This document shows positions 1 to 8,390 of a DNA stretch of 17,616 nucleotides, piece by piece; within the stretch, counting starts at the first letter, position 1, and every line of letters starts with the position of its first letter. The stretch comes from an uncultured Chitinophagales bacterium (GTDB lineage Bacteria; Bacteroidota; Bacteroidia; Chitinophagales; Chitinophagaceae), in contig CAMPIQ010000072.1 in NCBI GenBank assembly GCA_946886475.1, forward strand, positions 1 through 17,616, written 5' to 3'. Made by a program: the position numbers and the translations under genes. Under the pieces are notes generated by a model, which saw nothing but the letters and a program-made list of their open reading frames with translations, did no database searches and was not told the DNA's origin.

Positions 1-2
1 GT

Positions 3-212
3 ACAATTTCCGAAGTAAACCATAAAAGTACCTATCCCTTTAGAAAACTAAATTGTCCGACTATGAACCGTTTGAATCCTGCACTTAAAGGAATGACCAC
101 TTCCTTTTATTTCATCGCAAAAGACGATAAACGCTTCAATGCTCCTGTACCTGATCAGTACATAAGCTATGTTATGCCGGCACCGCTTTCATTGCCAGGC
201 TCACAATCCTAG
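3..212 (+). CDS. C-terminal part of an unrecognised protein, cut by the window edge
   Basis: A reading frame open from the first bases of the window runs 69 codons to a TAG at 210-212. It ends in a tyrosine- and proline-rich stretch (QYISYVMPAPLSLPGSQS). An ATG lies in frame at 63, which would give only 49 residues, so entry from the left edge is more likely. I do not recognise the family and see no domain or sorting signal. The same frame stays open beyond the TAG for another 40 codons, to a TAA at 333-335, with coding-like content, so the TAG may be a nonsense mutation or sequence error in a longer gene. The strand agrees with the genes that follow. Confidence 0.45.
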   Translation, partial: TISEVNHKSTYPFRKLNCPTMNRLNPALKGMTTSFYFIAKDDKRFNAPVPDQYISYVMPAPLSLPGSQS

Positions 213-649
213 TTTTTTAATTCGACAGTTACCATCCAGTTATCCATTGAAAGATCAGACAGATCCAACATCGCAGACAGGCTATATGTAAAAGAAGAAA
301 TTATTATAAAACGGGTATCACGTTCAACATCCTAAGAAATAAACCAGATCCGGAATTCCTGAAAAACCTATCCAGCATCATTGAAAAGCTAAAGAACCAA
401 TAACCGGAAAGCCATATCCAACATCCCTTCAAAAAAACCAGCCGTTCGTAAAAAAAATTATCCGATCCTTAGAAAAACAAATGAAAATCCTGGTCCTTAA
501 AAAGCCATTCTGAAATCCTTTCCATTGAAAAACTAAAAGATTCAGATCCTGGCAAAGAACCAAACAGCATTATCCTGAAAAATCATTTTTGTCTAAAATC
601 CAAGGCACCTAGTTGACTAAGCCTTATTTAAAAAACTAAAAAGGACAAA
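213..649 (+). other. Long C/A-rich, G-poor leader before the first secreted-protein gene
   Basis: No convincing complete gene lies in these 437 bases. Up to 335 they may be the tail of the preceding broken frame. The rest is A-rich with many ATCC words separated by A-runs, for example ATCCGATCC at 460-468 and AAAAAACCAG at 432-441. In 421-480 I count 14 C and 5 G. The only promoter-like element I see is CATTTTTG at 584-591, one base off the TAnnTTTG consensus, but it has no TTG about 20 bases upstream, so I do not call it. The region probably contains the 5' untranslated leader of the gene at 650. Confidence 0.5.
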
Positions 650-2878
650 ATGAAAACATCTGTACACTTGAAAACTATTATTAACAAATACCTCGTTGCT
701 TTAGCAACTGGTATGCTGCTTGCCTTCACCGGCGCAGCGCAAACCTATACCACTCAGGCCGATGGTAACTGGACGAGTCCGGGAACATGGGTAGGAGGTC
801 AGGTGCCAGGCCGTAATATTGCTGCTGGCGTTGTGGTTAATATAAACCACGATGTAAACTTCAATGTGAACGGTGACCTGATCATCAATGGTACACTTAA
901 AATAGTGGGTGATACCCTGAGATTTGGTGCTTCATGGACAAGAGATGTTACAGTGAACGCTACAGGTTTGCTTTACATTAAAAATGGTGGTTATCTCCAA
1001 GATCTTCCTTCTGCAGGAAATTCTATGACCGTAACCGGTCGTATATATTTTGAAAATGCAAAGGTTGCCATCTCAAAAGATTATATGGCCAGTAGCGGTG
1101 CATCCCGCATTTATAAATCTTCTACCATCAAAGTTGGTGAAGATTATTCCATGCAGGGCACCAGCACCAATCCAATAATTGACACCATTCAGAATTCTAC
1201 AGTTGAAACCGGAATAACCAACGGTGGCATATTTGAATTGAAAGCATATGCTACTGTAAGGGTATTCAGTGCAAAGATCATTGCAAATGGCAGCAACCTG
1301 AAAGTATCGTCCACCAGTGCTTTCCAGGTTACTGGTGCCGGAAATAACTTCGGTTTCTCTATTCTAAAAGTTGAGAACGACCTTGATGTTGATGGAAACT
1401 GGGATGCCCGCATTGATGCTCATTGTATCGGCGGACAGATCACCGGAAACAACATGGCCGCGATCGATTTTACCAGAACGCAGGATTGTTCTGCAGGTGT
1501 TGAAGCCGGTACAGGCACCGCACCTGAACTTCAATTTAAAAATCCTGTATTAAAGAGAGGACAAGCCAATAAACAAGGCGCTGTTTACCGTTTTAGTAAT
1601 GTAACGCCTGGTATTGATGCCGAGGTTGAGCTTAAAAAGTTTTCATCCAGCAAAATTGTTATGCAAAGCATTGACCTTGCAAGCATGGGATGGGACAAGG
1701 CTTTCCAACCTCAGTTTGGTATTCCCGGATTGGTACAACCCTGGCAGAATTGGTACATAGACTTCGAGATGACTTTCTATGAAGCAGGTACCAATAGAAA
1801 GCAAAGAGTTGCTAAAATGGACCTTACAGCGCTTGACGTTGATGGTGATGGTAATTCAATTACTGAATATGCTGTTTTTGAAACACCATCAAACATTATT
1901 TATTCAACGATTAGTTACCTCACCAACCAGTCAGCAGGTTTACTGGGACAAACATTTACATGTCCGCTTGATGCTTTGTCAAGTGCCCTTGTATCCTGTA
2001 CGGCATGCGGCGGTGATGGTAAAGGCGGTATATGGAATATTGCTCCATGTACAGCATGCGATGCCGGCGGACTTATTTATGATGATTGCGACCATCCATA
2101 TGATGGAGTGAATGGCAGCTCATTGTTAGGACCTGTAGAAAATTTCTTCAACATTGATACGCTTGCCACCCAGGTGATGGCAACCTACCAGTACGTAGAT
2201 AAAGACAGGATCAGATTCAGATATGGTGCCAAATCCGGCGCAAAATCCAGTAATGGTTCAGGCGTTAGATTAAATTCACTATGGTTCCGTCAGTTCAGTA
2301 TGACACCTCAGGTAGTATTACCTGTAAAGCTTACCAACTTTGCAGCTACATACGATAAGAAGAACGTAAAACTCAGCTGGACTGGTCATGAGGAAAATTT
2401 CAGCCATTATGTATTGCAACGCAGTGTTGATGGTAAAGAATTTGCTGATGTGACCACTGTATTTGCCACTAACAATGCAAATGCCGAAACGAACTACGCT
2501 TTTAAGGACATGAATGTATCATCCTCAACAGGCATGTTGTTCTACCGCTTACAGATGGTTGATAATACTAAAGAAGCTGCCAAGCTTTCGGAAGTAAAAG
2601 CCATCAGGTTAAGCAGGGAGCAGGACGAACTGAAACTGGCAACTTATCCCAACCCGGTTGTGGATCAGTTAAGAGTTACACTTCCATCAGCATGGCAGGG
2701 TAAACCTGTAATGATTGAATTGTATAACATCAATGGTGTAAGAATTCAGAACATTCAGCTGGGTGCAGCCAGCCAGACCGAAACGCTGGAAATCGGTAAA
2801 CATTCAAAAGGTGTATACCTGGTTAAAGCAAGTTGTGAGAATGAAGTTGCACAGGAACGTATAATTAAAAATAGATAA
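650..2878 (+). CDS. Secreted T9SS-sorted protein with G8-like N-terminus and cysteine cluster
   Basis: A 742-residue exported protein. Residues 1-30 form a signal peptide (charged start, hydrophobic core, cleavage near AA-QTY). Residues 36-90 have the pattern DGNWTSPGTWVGG...NINHDV...GTLKI, as in G8-like and beta-helix starts of Bacteroidota surface proteins. A beta-rich region follows to about 430. Residues 438-482 hold six cysteines (438, 450, 453, 467, 470, 480) and a histidine, including two CTAC motifs. Residues 557-650 form a fibronectin-III-like module (LPVKLTNF, then HYVLQRSVDG and FYRLQMVD). Residues 664-742 are a type A T9SS sorting domain with YPNP near the start and KGVYLVKA near the end. 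The protein should cross the outer membrane through T9SS and be released or anchored at the surface. The substrate is unknown. The ATG at 650 gives a standard signal peptide. A terminator follows directly, so the gene is probably monocistronic. Confidence 0.9.
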   Translation: MKTSVHLKTIINKYLVALATGMLLAFTGAAQTYTTQADGNWTSPGTWVGGQVPGRNIAAGVVVNINHDVNFNVNGDLIINGTLKIVGDTLRFGASWTRDVTVNATGLLYIKNGGYLQDLPSAGNSMTVTGRIYFENAKVAISKDYMASSGASRIYKSSTIKVGEDYSMQGTSTNPIIDTIQNSTVETGITNGGIFELKAYATVRVFSAKIIANGSNLKVSSTSAFQVTGAGNNFGFSILKVENDLDVDGNWDARIDAHCIGGQITGNNMAAIDFTRTQDCSAGVEAGTGTAPELQFKNPVLKRGQANKQGAVYRFSNVTPGIDAEVELKKFSSSKIVMQSIDLASMGWDKAFQPQFGIPGLVQPWQNWYIDFEMTFYEAGTNRKQRVAKMDLTALDVDGDGNSITEYAVFETPSNIIYSTISYLTNQSAGLLGQTFTCPLDALSSALVSCTACGGDGKGGIWNIAPCTACDAGGLIYDDCDHPYDGVNGSSLLGPVENFFNIDTLATQVMATYQYVDKDRIRFRYGAKSGAKSSNGSGVRLNSLWFRQFSMTPQVVLPVKLTNFAATYDKKNVKLSWTGHEENFSHYVLQRSVDGKEFADVTTVFATNNANAETNYAFKDMNVSSSTGMLFYRLQMVDNTKEAAKLSEVKAIRLSREQDELKLATYPNPVVDQLRVTLPSAWQGKPVMIELYNINGVRIQNIQLGAASQTETLEIGKHSKGVYLVKASCENEVAQERIIKNR

Positions 2879-2883
2879 ATAAC

Positions 2884-2930
2884 AAGGAGGGACCAGTTCC
2901 TGTACGGTTTTTTGGTCCTTCCTTTTCTTT
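2884..2930 (+). terminator. Rho-independent terminator after the first secreted-protein gene
   Basis: The stem AAGGAGGGACCA (2884-2895) pairs with TGGTCCTTCCTT (2913-2924), giving 12 pairs with one G-U. The loop is 17 bases, and a T-rich tail runs to 2930. It begins six bases after the stop codon at 2876-2878. Confidence 0.8.
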
Positions 2931-3517
2931 AAAATCCAATTCTGATAAACAGGTGATCCTTACCGTGAGTATGGCCGTAGCTTTGAGGTGTAAGGGCTAT
3001 TTGTGAACCAAAGAAATTTATTTAGTTATTTGCAAAATTTAATGAAGAAAACAACATAATCTTCCGCTTAAAACTTGCAGAAACAAAAAACATATTCTTT
3101 CTTTGTGTTCCACTCGAAACATCCTTAGAAAAGCCGGGAATATTCAAGAGCCTCTGAAAACCACAAGCCAAACCCTTTAGAAAAATTTAAATTAATCCCG
3201 ACATGAAAACTTTTTACACTCCCAATTTTTGGAATGCTTCATTCCTTATTCCAAGACAGCATCTCCCTTTCATTTATTCAGAAAGCCTGGTGTAAGTTTT
3301 AATGCCTGATCAAATATTTCAGGCGTTCGATCAATCAAAATTTCATTGTGAATTGTTATCCGGAATGCCGGAAAACTATTGCAGTGCCCAACAAGATCCT
3401 TTACTTATTGATAATCCGAAATCTCATTCCTTAAAACCATTTAAAACATTTGAATAAATCTTCCGGTGTAAAAAGTGTAAGCCGAAAGATCCGCCTAAAC
3501 AAAATCACTTTAAAGTC
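2931..3517 (+). other. Intergenic region and long leader before the beta-helix gene
   Basis: These 587 bases carry no established gene. The left third holds two weak promoter candidates. The right part is a G-poor leader of about 400 bases with ATCC words (near 3120, 3195, 3358, 3396, 3413 and 3488). A 30-codon frame (ATG 3203 to TAA 3295) begins MKTFYTPNFWNASF and could be a leader peptide. It has no homologue I recognise and is not called as a gene. Confidence 0.4.
3075..3105 (+). promoter_or_regulatory. Candidate promoter for the beta-helix gene
   Basis: TTG at 3075-3077 is followed, after 20 bases, by TTTCTTTG at 3098-3105, one base off the Bacteroidota minus-7 consensus TAnnTTTG. It would give a leader of about 400 bases. 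A rival with worse fit is TTTG at 3000-3003 with GTTATTTG at 3025-3032. Neither is secure. Confidence 0.35.
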
Positions 3518-5845
3518 ATGAAAAAATTTTATAAAAAGTATTTGTTTCTTTCCCTGGTGTTGATCATGTCTGGTCTCTTTTACCAGGCATCGGCAAATAC
3601 TTTTACTGTAACCAATACTGCAGATTCAGGTCCGGGTTCTTTGCGCCAGGCCATACTGGATGCCAACAGTAATCCGGGAACAGATATCATTGTATTTAAT
3701 ATTGCAACAAGCGGCAATCTGTTTGAAGGATTGTCTCCATATACTTATGCTGTAATTGAATTGAATACGGCATTACCTACCATTACCGGTGCGGTTTTAA
3801 TTGATGGTACCACACAAATGGATACCAATACGGATTCGAGTGCTTTACAAATTGTTGGTGTTGATGCTGTAAACATCGGCAGGATTGCTTTTCCTGATGT
3901 TTATATTGTACCCTCTTCAACATTTGTATTTCCAACTAATTCAACCGGCGTTTCCGGAAACGGGATCTCCATAGATGCGGCCAATGTTACCATTAAAGGA
4001 ATAGCAATTTCCGGGTTTGGTAATACCAATACAAACGGGGGTACAGCTTCGGGTCATAGTGACATTTCCATTCTGCGTTCACCATCTGCCCGGATAGTGA
4101 ATATCACTATCAGCAATTGTTTTATTTCATGTGATGCCAGAGGTATTTTGCCTGTATTGGCCCACCGTAAAACAACCGGGAACGGAATACTGGTAGCTGG
4201 TAATAATGAAACCGGTACTATCACAAACAATTACATTGCCTACTCAGGTACCTATGGTATTCACTTCAATGGTAATACTGATAATAATAGTGTAGGCCCG
4301 GCAAGTACAACGGTTGGCAACCGCAACTGGCTTGTATCCGGCAACAGAATTGTGGATGTTACAATAAATCCTACAATCAATATACTCACACGTGTTAACG
4401 ACGGCATCACACTTATGAAATGCGTTGCATTCAGGGTGATCAATAATTATATTTCCAACCCCGAACAAATGGGAATAGACATCGGGTATAATTCCGATTC
4501 AAATTATGTTGCCAATAATACAATCAGCGGTTTTACAAAAACAAGCGCCATTCAGCTCCAGGCAGGGATCCGGATTGGACTTTGTTCTGAAAGTGATACA
4601 CTTACCAAAAACATTATATCCAATAATACATCTTCAATATTTAAGGGAGGTATCTGGCTTGACAGGTCCACACTCACCCAGCCAGGCGTTATACTAAAGA
4701 ACAATATCAACCACCTTATCAATGAAAATACAATAAACAATAATAATGGTTCAGGTATTGTTCTGAGTACAGCAGGGTCAGGCGACTGTTATAATAATAC
4801 CATAACCCGTAATTCAATTTATGAAAATACGGGGTTAGGTATAGACCTTGATTTTGCAGGCACATCGGGTACCACTTCCATCAGTACCAATGACGACGGA
4901 GATGGTGATACCGGACCCAACCAGGTACAGAATTTTCCCATCCTGGATTCAGTAAGACGCTGGTCTGGAAACAGGATCGCTTTCTTTGGAAAAGCGCCTG
5001 CCGGCAGCAAACTTGAATTCTTTATAAGCGACGGGCAAACCAACCAGCATGGTGGCGTTACATTGAACTATGGTGAAGGCAAAACCTTTATTGGCGCTTC
5101 CATAGAAGGTTCAGCAGATGATTTTTCATCAGGCACCGCATCATATAATGTTGATGGAAATAATGAAACTATAAGTAATCTTTTCGCCATTGTGTTGCCA
5201 TATACAGGTGTGATAGAAACAACGGAATCAATCACCTCAACTGCTACCATTGGAAAAAACACATCTGAATTCGGACCTATAATGGATGTGCAGATCCCAC
5301 TTGCAGTAAACCTTTTCGGGTTCTCATCTACTTACAACAATAATAATATCAGGCTGAACTGGAAAGCGGCTTCAGATAATGACTTCCTGTATTTCGTTGT
5401 TGAACACAGTACGGATGGAAAGAAGTTTTCGCCGCTTGGTACTGTATATCCAAAAGGAATTGAAGAAATTTTCAGCTATAATTATTTGCACAATGATCTT
5501 ACCGGTGGCAATCATTATTACAGGCTGAAGATGGTAAACAGTACAACTAAAACTACCTGGAGTTCTGTGGTTCACATTACTGCCAGGGAAGTAAAGGAAG
5601 AACTGTTGGTTAATACGGTTTTCAGGGACAAGGTAGAACTGCAGGTGAAATCAGCCATTGACCAGGATATGTCCATTCATTTATTTGACGGATCAGGAAA
5701 ACTGGTGAAGTATGCTGAGGTAAAGATGTACAGGGGCAACAATTTTACCAGTCTTGATAACCTTGAAAATATGGCTCCCGGCATTTACATCCTTATGATA
5801 AAGAAAGGTAATGAATCAGTAACCAAAAAATTGATCAGACAATAA
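3518..5845 (+). CDS. Secreted right-handed beta-helix protein with T9SS-type C-terminus
   Basis: A 775-residue exported protein. A signal peptide spans residues 1-26 (cleavage near ASA-NTF). The mature start FTVTNTADSGPGSLRQAILD is the usual opening of Bacteroidota parallel beta-helix proteins. Residues 140-455 contain repeated turns rich in NN and G (for example NGISIDAANVTIKGIAISGF, ITNNYIAYSGTYGIHF, NNYISNPEQMGIDI), as in NosD/PbH1-type helices. The acidic motif NDDGDGDTGPNQVQNFPIL near 458-476 closes the helix as in relatives. Residues 596-690 are a fibronectin-III-like module similar to that of the upstream gene, with FVVEHSTDGKKF and YYRLKMVN. Residues 695-775 look like a T9SS sorting domain (APGIYILMIKKGN, ending KKLIRQ) but lack the usual PNP opening. 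Such helices often bind or cleave polysaccharides; no catalytic residues can be assigned. No clear terminator follows. Confidence 0.87.
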   Translation: MKKFYKKYLFLSLVLIMSGLFYQASANTFTVTNTADSGPGSLRQAILDANSNPGTDIIVFNIATSGNLFEGLSPYTYAVIELNTALPTITGAVLIDGTTQMDTNTDSSALQIVGVDAVNIGRIAFPDVYIVPSSTFVFPTNSTGVSGNGISIDAANVTIKGIAISGFGNTNTNGGTASGHSDISILRSPSARIVNITISNCFISCDARGILPVLAHRKTTGNGILVAGNNETGTITNNYIAYSGTYGIHFNGNTDNNSVGPASTTVGNRNWLVSGNRIVDVTINPTINILTRVNDGITLMKCVAFRVINNYISNPEQMGIDIGYNSDSNYVANNTISGFTKTSAIQLQAGIRIGLCSESDTLTKNIISNNTSSIFKGGIWLDRSTLTQPGVILKNNINHLINENTINNNNGSGIVLSTAGSGDCYNNTITRNSIYENTGLGIDLDFAGTSGTTSISTNDDGDGDTGPNQVQNFPILDSVRRWSGNRIAFFGKAPAGSKLEFFISDGQTNQHGGVTLNYGEGKTFIGASIEGSADDFSSGTASYNVDGNNETISNLFAIVLPYTGVIETTESITSTATIGKNTSEFGPIMDVQIPLAVNLFGFSSTYNNNNIRLNWKAASDNDFLYFVVEHSTDGKKFSPLGTVYPKGIEEIFSYNYLHNDLTGGNHYYRLKMVNSTTKTTWSSVVHITAREVKEELLVNTVFRDKVELQVKSAIDQDMSIHLFDGSGKLVKYAEVKMYRGNNFTSLDNLENMAPGIYILMIKKGNESVTKKLIRQ

Positions 5846-6202
5846 CATAATTATCCAATAACAATGAAAACAACCATGTAATCCAATCCAATGACAAAAC
5901 CAGTTAATCCGATCCAATGAATAAGACCAGTTGATCCGATCCCTGAAGAATCACCAATATCTTAAGAAAAAAACAAAACAGATCCAATTCCTGAATCAAT
6001 CCATTATCCGGAGAAACCAATTTGGGATCCAAAACCTGGGAAGATCATTTAATTAAACTTAAATGACAAATATGTAGAGAAACTGTACCCAAACAAAGCG
6101 TACCCGATGCAACTGCAAAGGGTACCCTTTACCTTTTTCTTAGTTGAAATCAGGTTTTAGATCTATTAAAAAATTAGTCAGGAATTTAGAAACACAAACA
6201 TC
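5846..6202 (+). other. G-poor leader with tandem repeats and inverted repeats before the third secreted-protein gene
   Basis: There is no gene in these 357 bases. They hold a three-unit tandem repeat (separate entry) and further ATCC-rich sequence to about 6030. The word AGATCCAATTCC at 5980-5991 recurs on the minus strand at 8527-8538. Near the right end, GTACCC occurs at 6085-6090 and 6100-6105 and can pair with GGGTAC at 6120-6125; a T-rich stretch follows (6128-6141). That could be a weak terminator of the upstream transcript or a leader hairpin. I see no TAnnTTTG match. Confidence 0.45.
5863..5942 (+). repeat. Three contiguous degenerate tandem repeats of 26-27 bases
   Basis: The units run 5863-5889, 5890-5915 and 5916-5942 with no gap. 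Each starts AATGA, has ACC in the middle, and ends with two ATCC words; units two and three both end ATCCGATCC and contain CCAGTT. Each unit opens with an ATG followed by a very short frame: MKTTM (5864-5881), MTKPVNPIQ (5891-5920) and MNKTS (5917-5934). The last two overlap as ATGA. The units lie just behind the stop of the beta-helix gene. Confidence 0.7.
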
Positions 6203-8164
6203 ATGTATTCAGTAACAAAAAACATTATTTCAGCAATTTCCCTGGTATTGGTTATGTATACCGGGAATGCCCAGTTAACAATGGGAGGGTTTCATGCCAA
6301 TTTTGGTATTGATGCCGATACCAGGTCTGGTTATCAGAAGTTCGGCCCGGCTGCAGCATCTGTTGGCGATGACTGGTTTTCTTTCCCGGGGCGTACCGGC
6401 AATGGCGTCATTGACACCACCGGTGCTGCTTATTACCGGTCGCAATTGCAGGCAGGACGTAATATCAGTTTTATTAAAACCATGTCGATGCCCGCATTTG
6501 CAAAAGTGAATGGCAAATTATGGATGGATGCCATTTACATACGCGACCATAGCATTGAGTATGGAAAGGATACCACCACATTCAAGGGAGGTGATAAGAA
6601 CGGTCATAATCCCGCTACCTGGAATGGCAATATTTCCATGGTTCCGCCCAAAATAGATATCGTTGATGCCTATGCGCATTTTCGCAGGGACGGAGGAAGT
6701 GTAAATGATTCACTATGGTTCTTCAGTGGTGTAAGCACCCTTGGAGTTGAAGGCGACCGTTATTATGATATTGAGCTGTACAAAGGCGACCTTAATTATA
6801 ATAAAAAGAACGGCGACTTTACCTCAGATGGATTGAGCACAGGTCATACCGAATGGATATTTGATCCACTTGGAAATATAATCCAGACGGGTGATCTTAT
6901 CATTGCCGTTTCATACAAGGCAGGACAGGCGCCTGTTATCGATGTACGCATCTGGATAAGCCGCCTCACATTTAACCTTATCAGGCCAAGATTGTTCAAG
7001 TTCGGATCCGAGCTTGATGGAAATTTATTCGGAGGGTTTACTTCCATTTATTCAAAAGACGGTTCAACAAGTTTCGGATCGGGTATAGCCAATTTTACCA
7101 ATGGTGCTATTGGAGATTCCACCTACTCAACACCATGGGGATCTACTGTAAAAAATACAGGATGGACATCCATGTACGAATCGCTCCATTTCATGGAAGT
7201 AGGTGTGAACTTTTCGAGAATAGGAATTGATCCTTCTGCATATATTACTACATTAGGAGCAGGTTGCAGAAAAATTTTCTCAACCCTGTTGATCAAATCA
7301 AGAGCTTCCAATTCATTTACATCAGCCCTTCATGATTTTGCTGGTCCCGTGAATTTTGGAGATATGCCTGCTTCCATGGATCTGGAAGTAAAAGCTGATA
7401 CCATCACCTGTCAGAATGTAACTGCTAACCTTAGCGTGAATAATCCCAGTTCAATCGGATCCTATTCCTGGTCTACGCTGGACGGGAATATCCTGAGTGC
7501 CAATGATGATAATTCTGTTATAACTGTTAATAGAAAAGGAACCTATCATTTGCATACTACCATAGCTAAAGGTTGCCCTGTAGTACGAGTTGATAAGGTA
7601 AAAGTATTGGAAGATGATATTCAGCCTGTTGCTACAGCCGATATTACACTTACTGATGATGGACAAATACAATTAGTTGGTGGCGATACGGCAAAAAGCA
7701 ATGCACTTACACCATTTGGAAAATCAAAAGGGTTGAAATGGGATTGGGCAGGTCCAAATGGATTTAACTCCAGGGAGCAAAGCCCGGTTATACAACTTGA
7801 CTGGGTTTGGGGTAACTATAATCTTGCAATAACTGAAAACAGGAATGGCTGTGTAGCTAATGCTACGCTTGATATTTCATTCAGGAATATGCCTAAGAAG
7901 CCAACAGAGGAAATTGCTGCAGCGGAAGGAGATTATTTGTGGCAAAACGGTAACAAACTAACCCTGGTAACCACTCAGGAAAAGGAAACGAATGGTACCG
8001 TAGTTATTATTGGTGCAAATGGTCAGATTTTAGGAAAAAGCGTTGTAAATTTAAACAAAGGCAGAAATCAGATCGCATTACCTGTTCAAAAGACAAACCA
8101 GCTAAAGGTTGTAACCCTATACCTGGATAATGAGAAGATGGTAATCCGCAAAACAATTTTTTAA
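6203..8164 (+). CDS. Secreted protein with conserved Bacteroidota N-terminal domain and Ig-like domains
   Basis: A 653-residue exported protein. A signal peptide covers residues 1-23 (cleavage near GNA-QLT). Residues 25-260 open with GGFHANFGIDADTRSGYQKF and include DDWFSFPG and GHTEWIFDPLGNIIQTGDLI, a pattern I associate with large uncharacterised Bacteroidota surface proteins; I know no assigned function. Residues 397-475 and 478-560 look like two Ig- or PKD-like beta domains of the kind found in adhesins (YSWSTLDGN...RKGTYHLHT and DWAGPNGFNS...GNYNLAI). Residues 575-653 resemble a T9SS sorting domain (VVIIGANGQILGKSVVNLNKG, ending RKTIF), again without the PNP opening. The likely location is the cell surface or outside the cell. 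The ATG at 6203 gives a good signal peptide. A strong terminator follows. Confidence 0.85.
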   Translation: MYSVTKNIISAISLVLVMYTGNAQLTMGGFHANFGIDADTRSGYQKFGPAAASVGDDWFSFPGRTGNGVIDTTGAAYYRSQLQAGRNISFIKTMSMPAFAKVNGKLWMDAIYIRDHSIEYGKDTTTFKGGDKNGHNPATWNGNISMVPPKIDIVDAYAHFRRDGGSVNDSLWFFSGVSTLGVEGDRYYDIELYKGDLNYNKKNGDFTSDGLSTGHTEWIFDPLGNIIQTGDLIIAVSYKAGQAPVIDVRIWISRLTFNLIRPRLFKFGSELDGNLFGGFTSIYSKDGSTSFGSGIANFTNGAIGDSTYSTPWGSTVKNTGWTSMYESLHFMEVGVNFSRIGIDPSAYITTLGAGCRKIFSTLLIKSRASNSFTSALHDFAGPVNFGDMPASMDLEVKADTITCQNVTANLSVNNPSSIGSYSWSTLDGNILSANDDNSVITVNRKGTYHLHTTIAKGCPVVRVDKVKVLEDDIQPVATADITLTDDGQIQLVGGDTAKSNALTPFGKSKGLKWDWAGPNGFNSREQSPVIQLDWVWGNYNLAITENRNGCVANATLDISFRNMPKKPTEEIAAAEGDYLWQNGNKLTLVTTQEKETNGTVVIIGANGQILGKSVVNLNKGRNQIALPVQKTNQLKVVTLYLDNEKMVIRKTIF

Positions 8165-8214
8165 GATCCCAGGGATCACATAATACTAAAACCGCCATTC
8201 TAAAATGGTACTAG

Positions 8215-8248
8215 CCAGGTCCGGATTCGGGCCTGGTTTTATTTATTT
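8215..8248 (+). terminator. Rho-independent terminator after the third secreted-protein gene
   Basis: The stem CCAGGTCCG (8215-8223) pairs with CGGGCCTGG (8228-8236), giving nine pairs with one G-U. The loop is GATT, and the tail TTTTATTTATTT follows. It lies about 50 bases behind the stop codon. Confidence 0.88.
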
Positions 8249-8360
8249 AATAGCCAGAGGTGCCCGGGCCAGCCTGGCATACCTGATCATGAAATGAGAG
8301 CTGTGGATACCGACAAAGCAGGAAAGGGAGTCAGAGATCTGCGCATGATGGCCTATGGAT

Positions 8361-8390
8361 AAAAAAAATCCTTCCGCTAAAGCGGAAGGA
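8361..8390 (-). terminator. Minus-strand rho-independent terminator with perfect stem
   Basis: TCCTTCCGC (8369-8377) pairs perfectly with GCGGAAGGA (8382-8390) around TAAA. Eight A at 8361-8368 on the plus strand give a run of eight T on the minus strand directly after the stem. On the plus strand no T-run follows, so it points to minus-strand transcription. Confidence 0.8.

Noticed and set aside
326..403. Coding-like stretch reading KPDPEFLKNLSSIIEKLKNQ before a stop
   Set aside because: No start codon or longer open frame joins it (a stop lies in frame at 248-250) and it overlaps another frame; it may be a gene remnant, but I cannot support a feature.
6117..6130. Palindrome AAAGGGTACCCTTT as a terminator
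   Set aside because: With no loop it cannot fold on itself; only six pairs form with upstream GTACCC copies, too weak to call.
8164..8177. GATCCCAGGGATC-type dyad just after the third gene
   Set aside because: The loop is a single base and the strong terminator at 8215 explains the end of the transcript.
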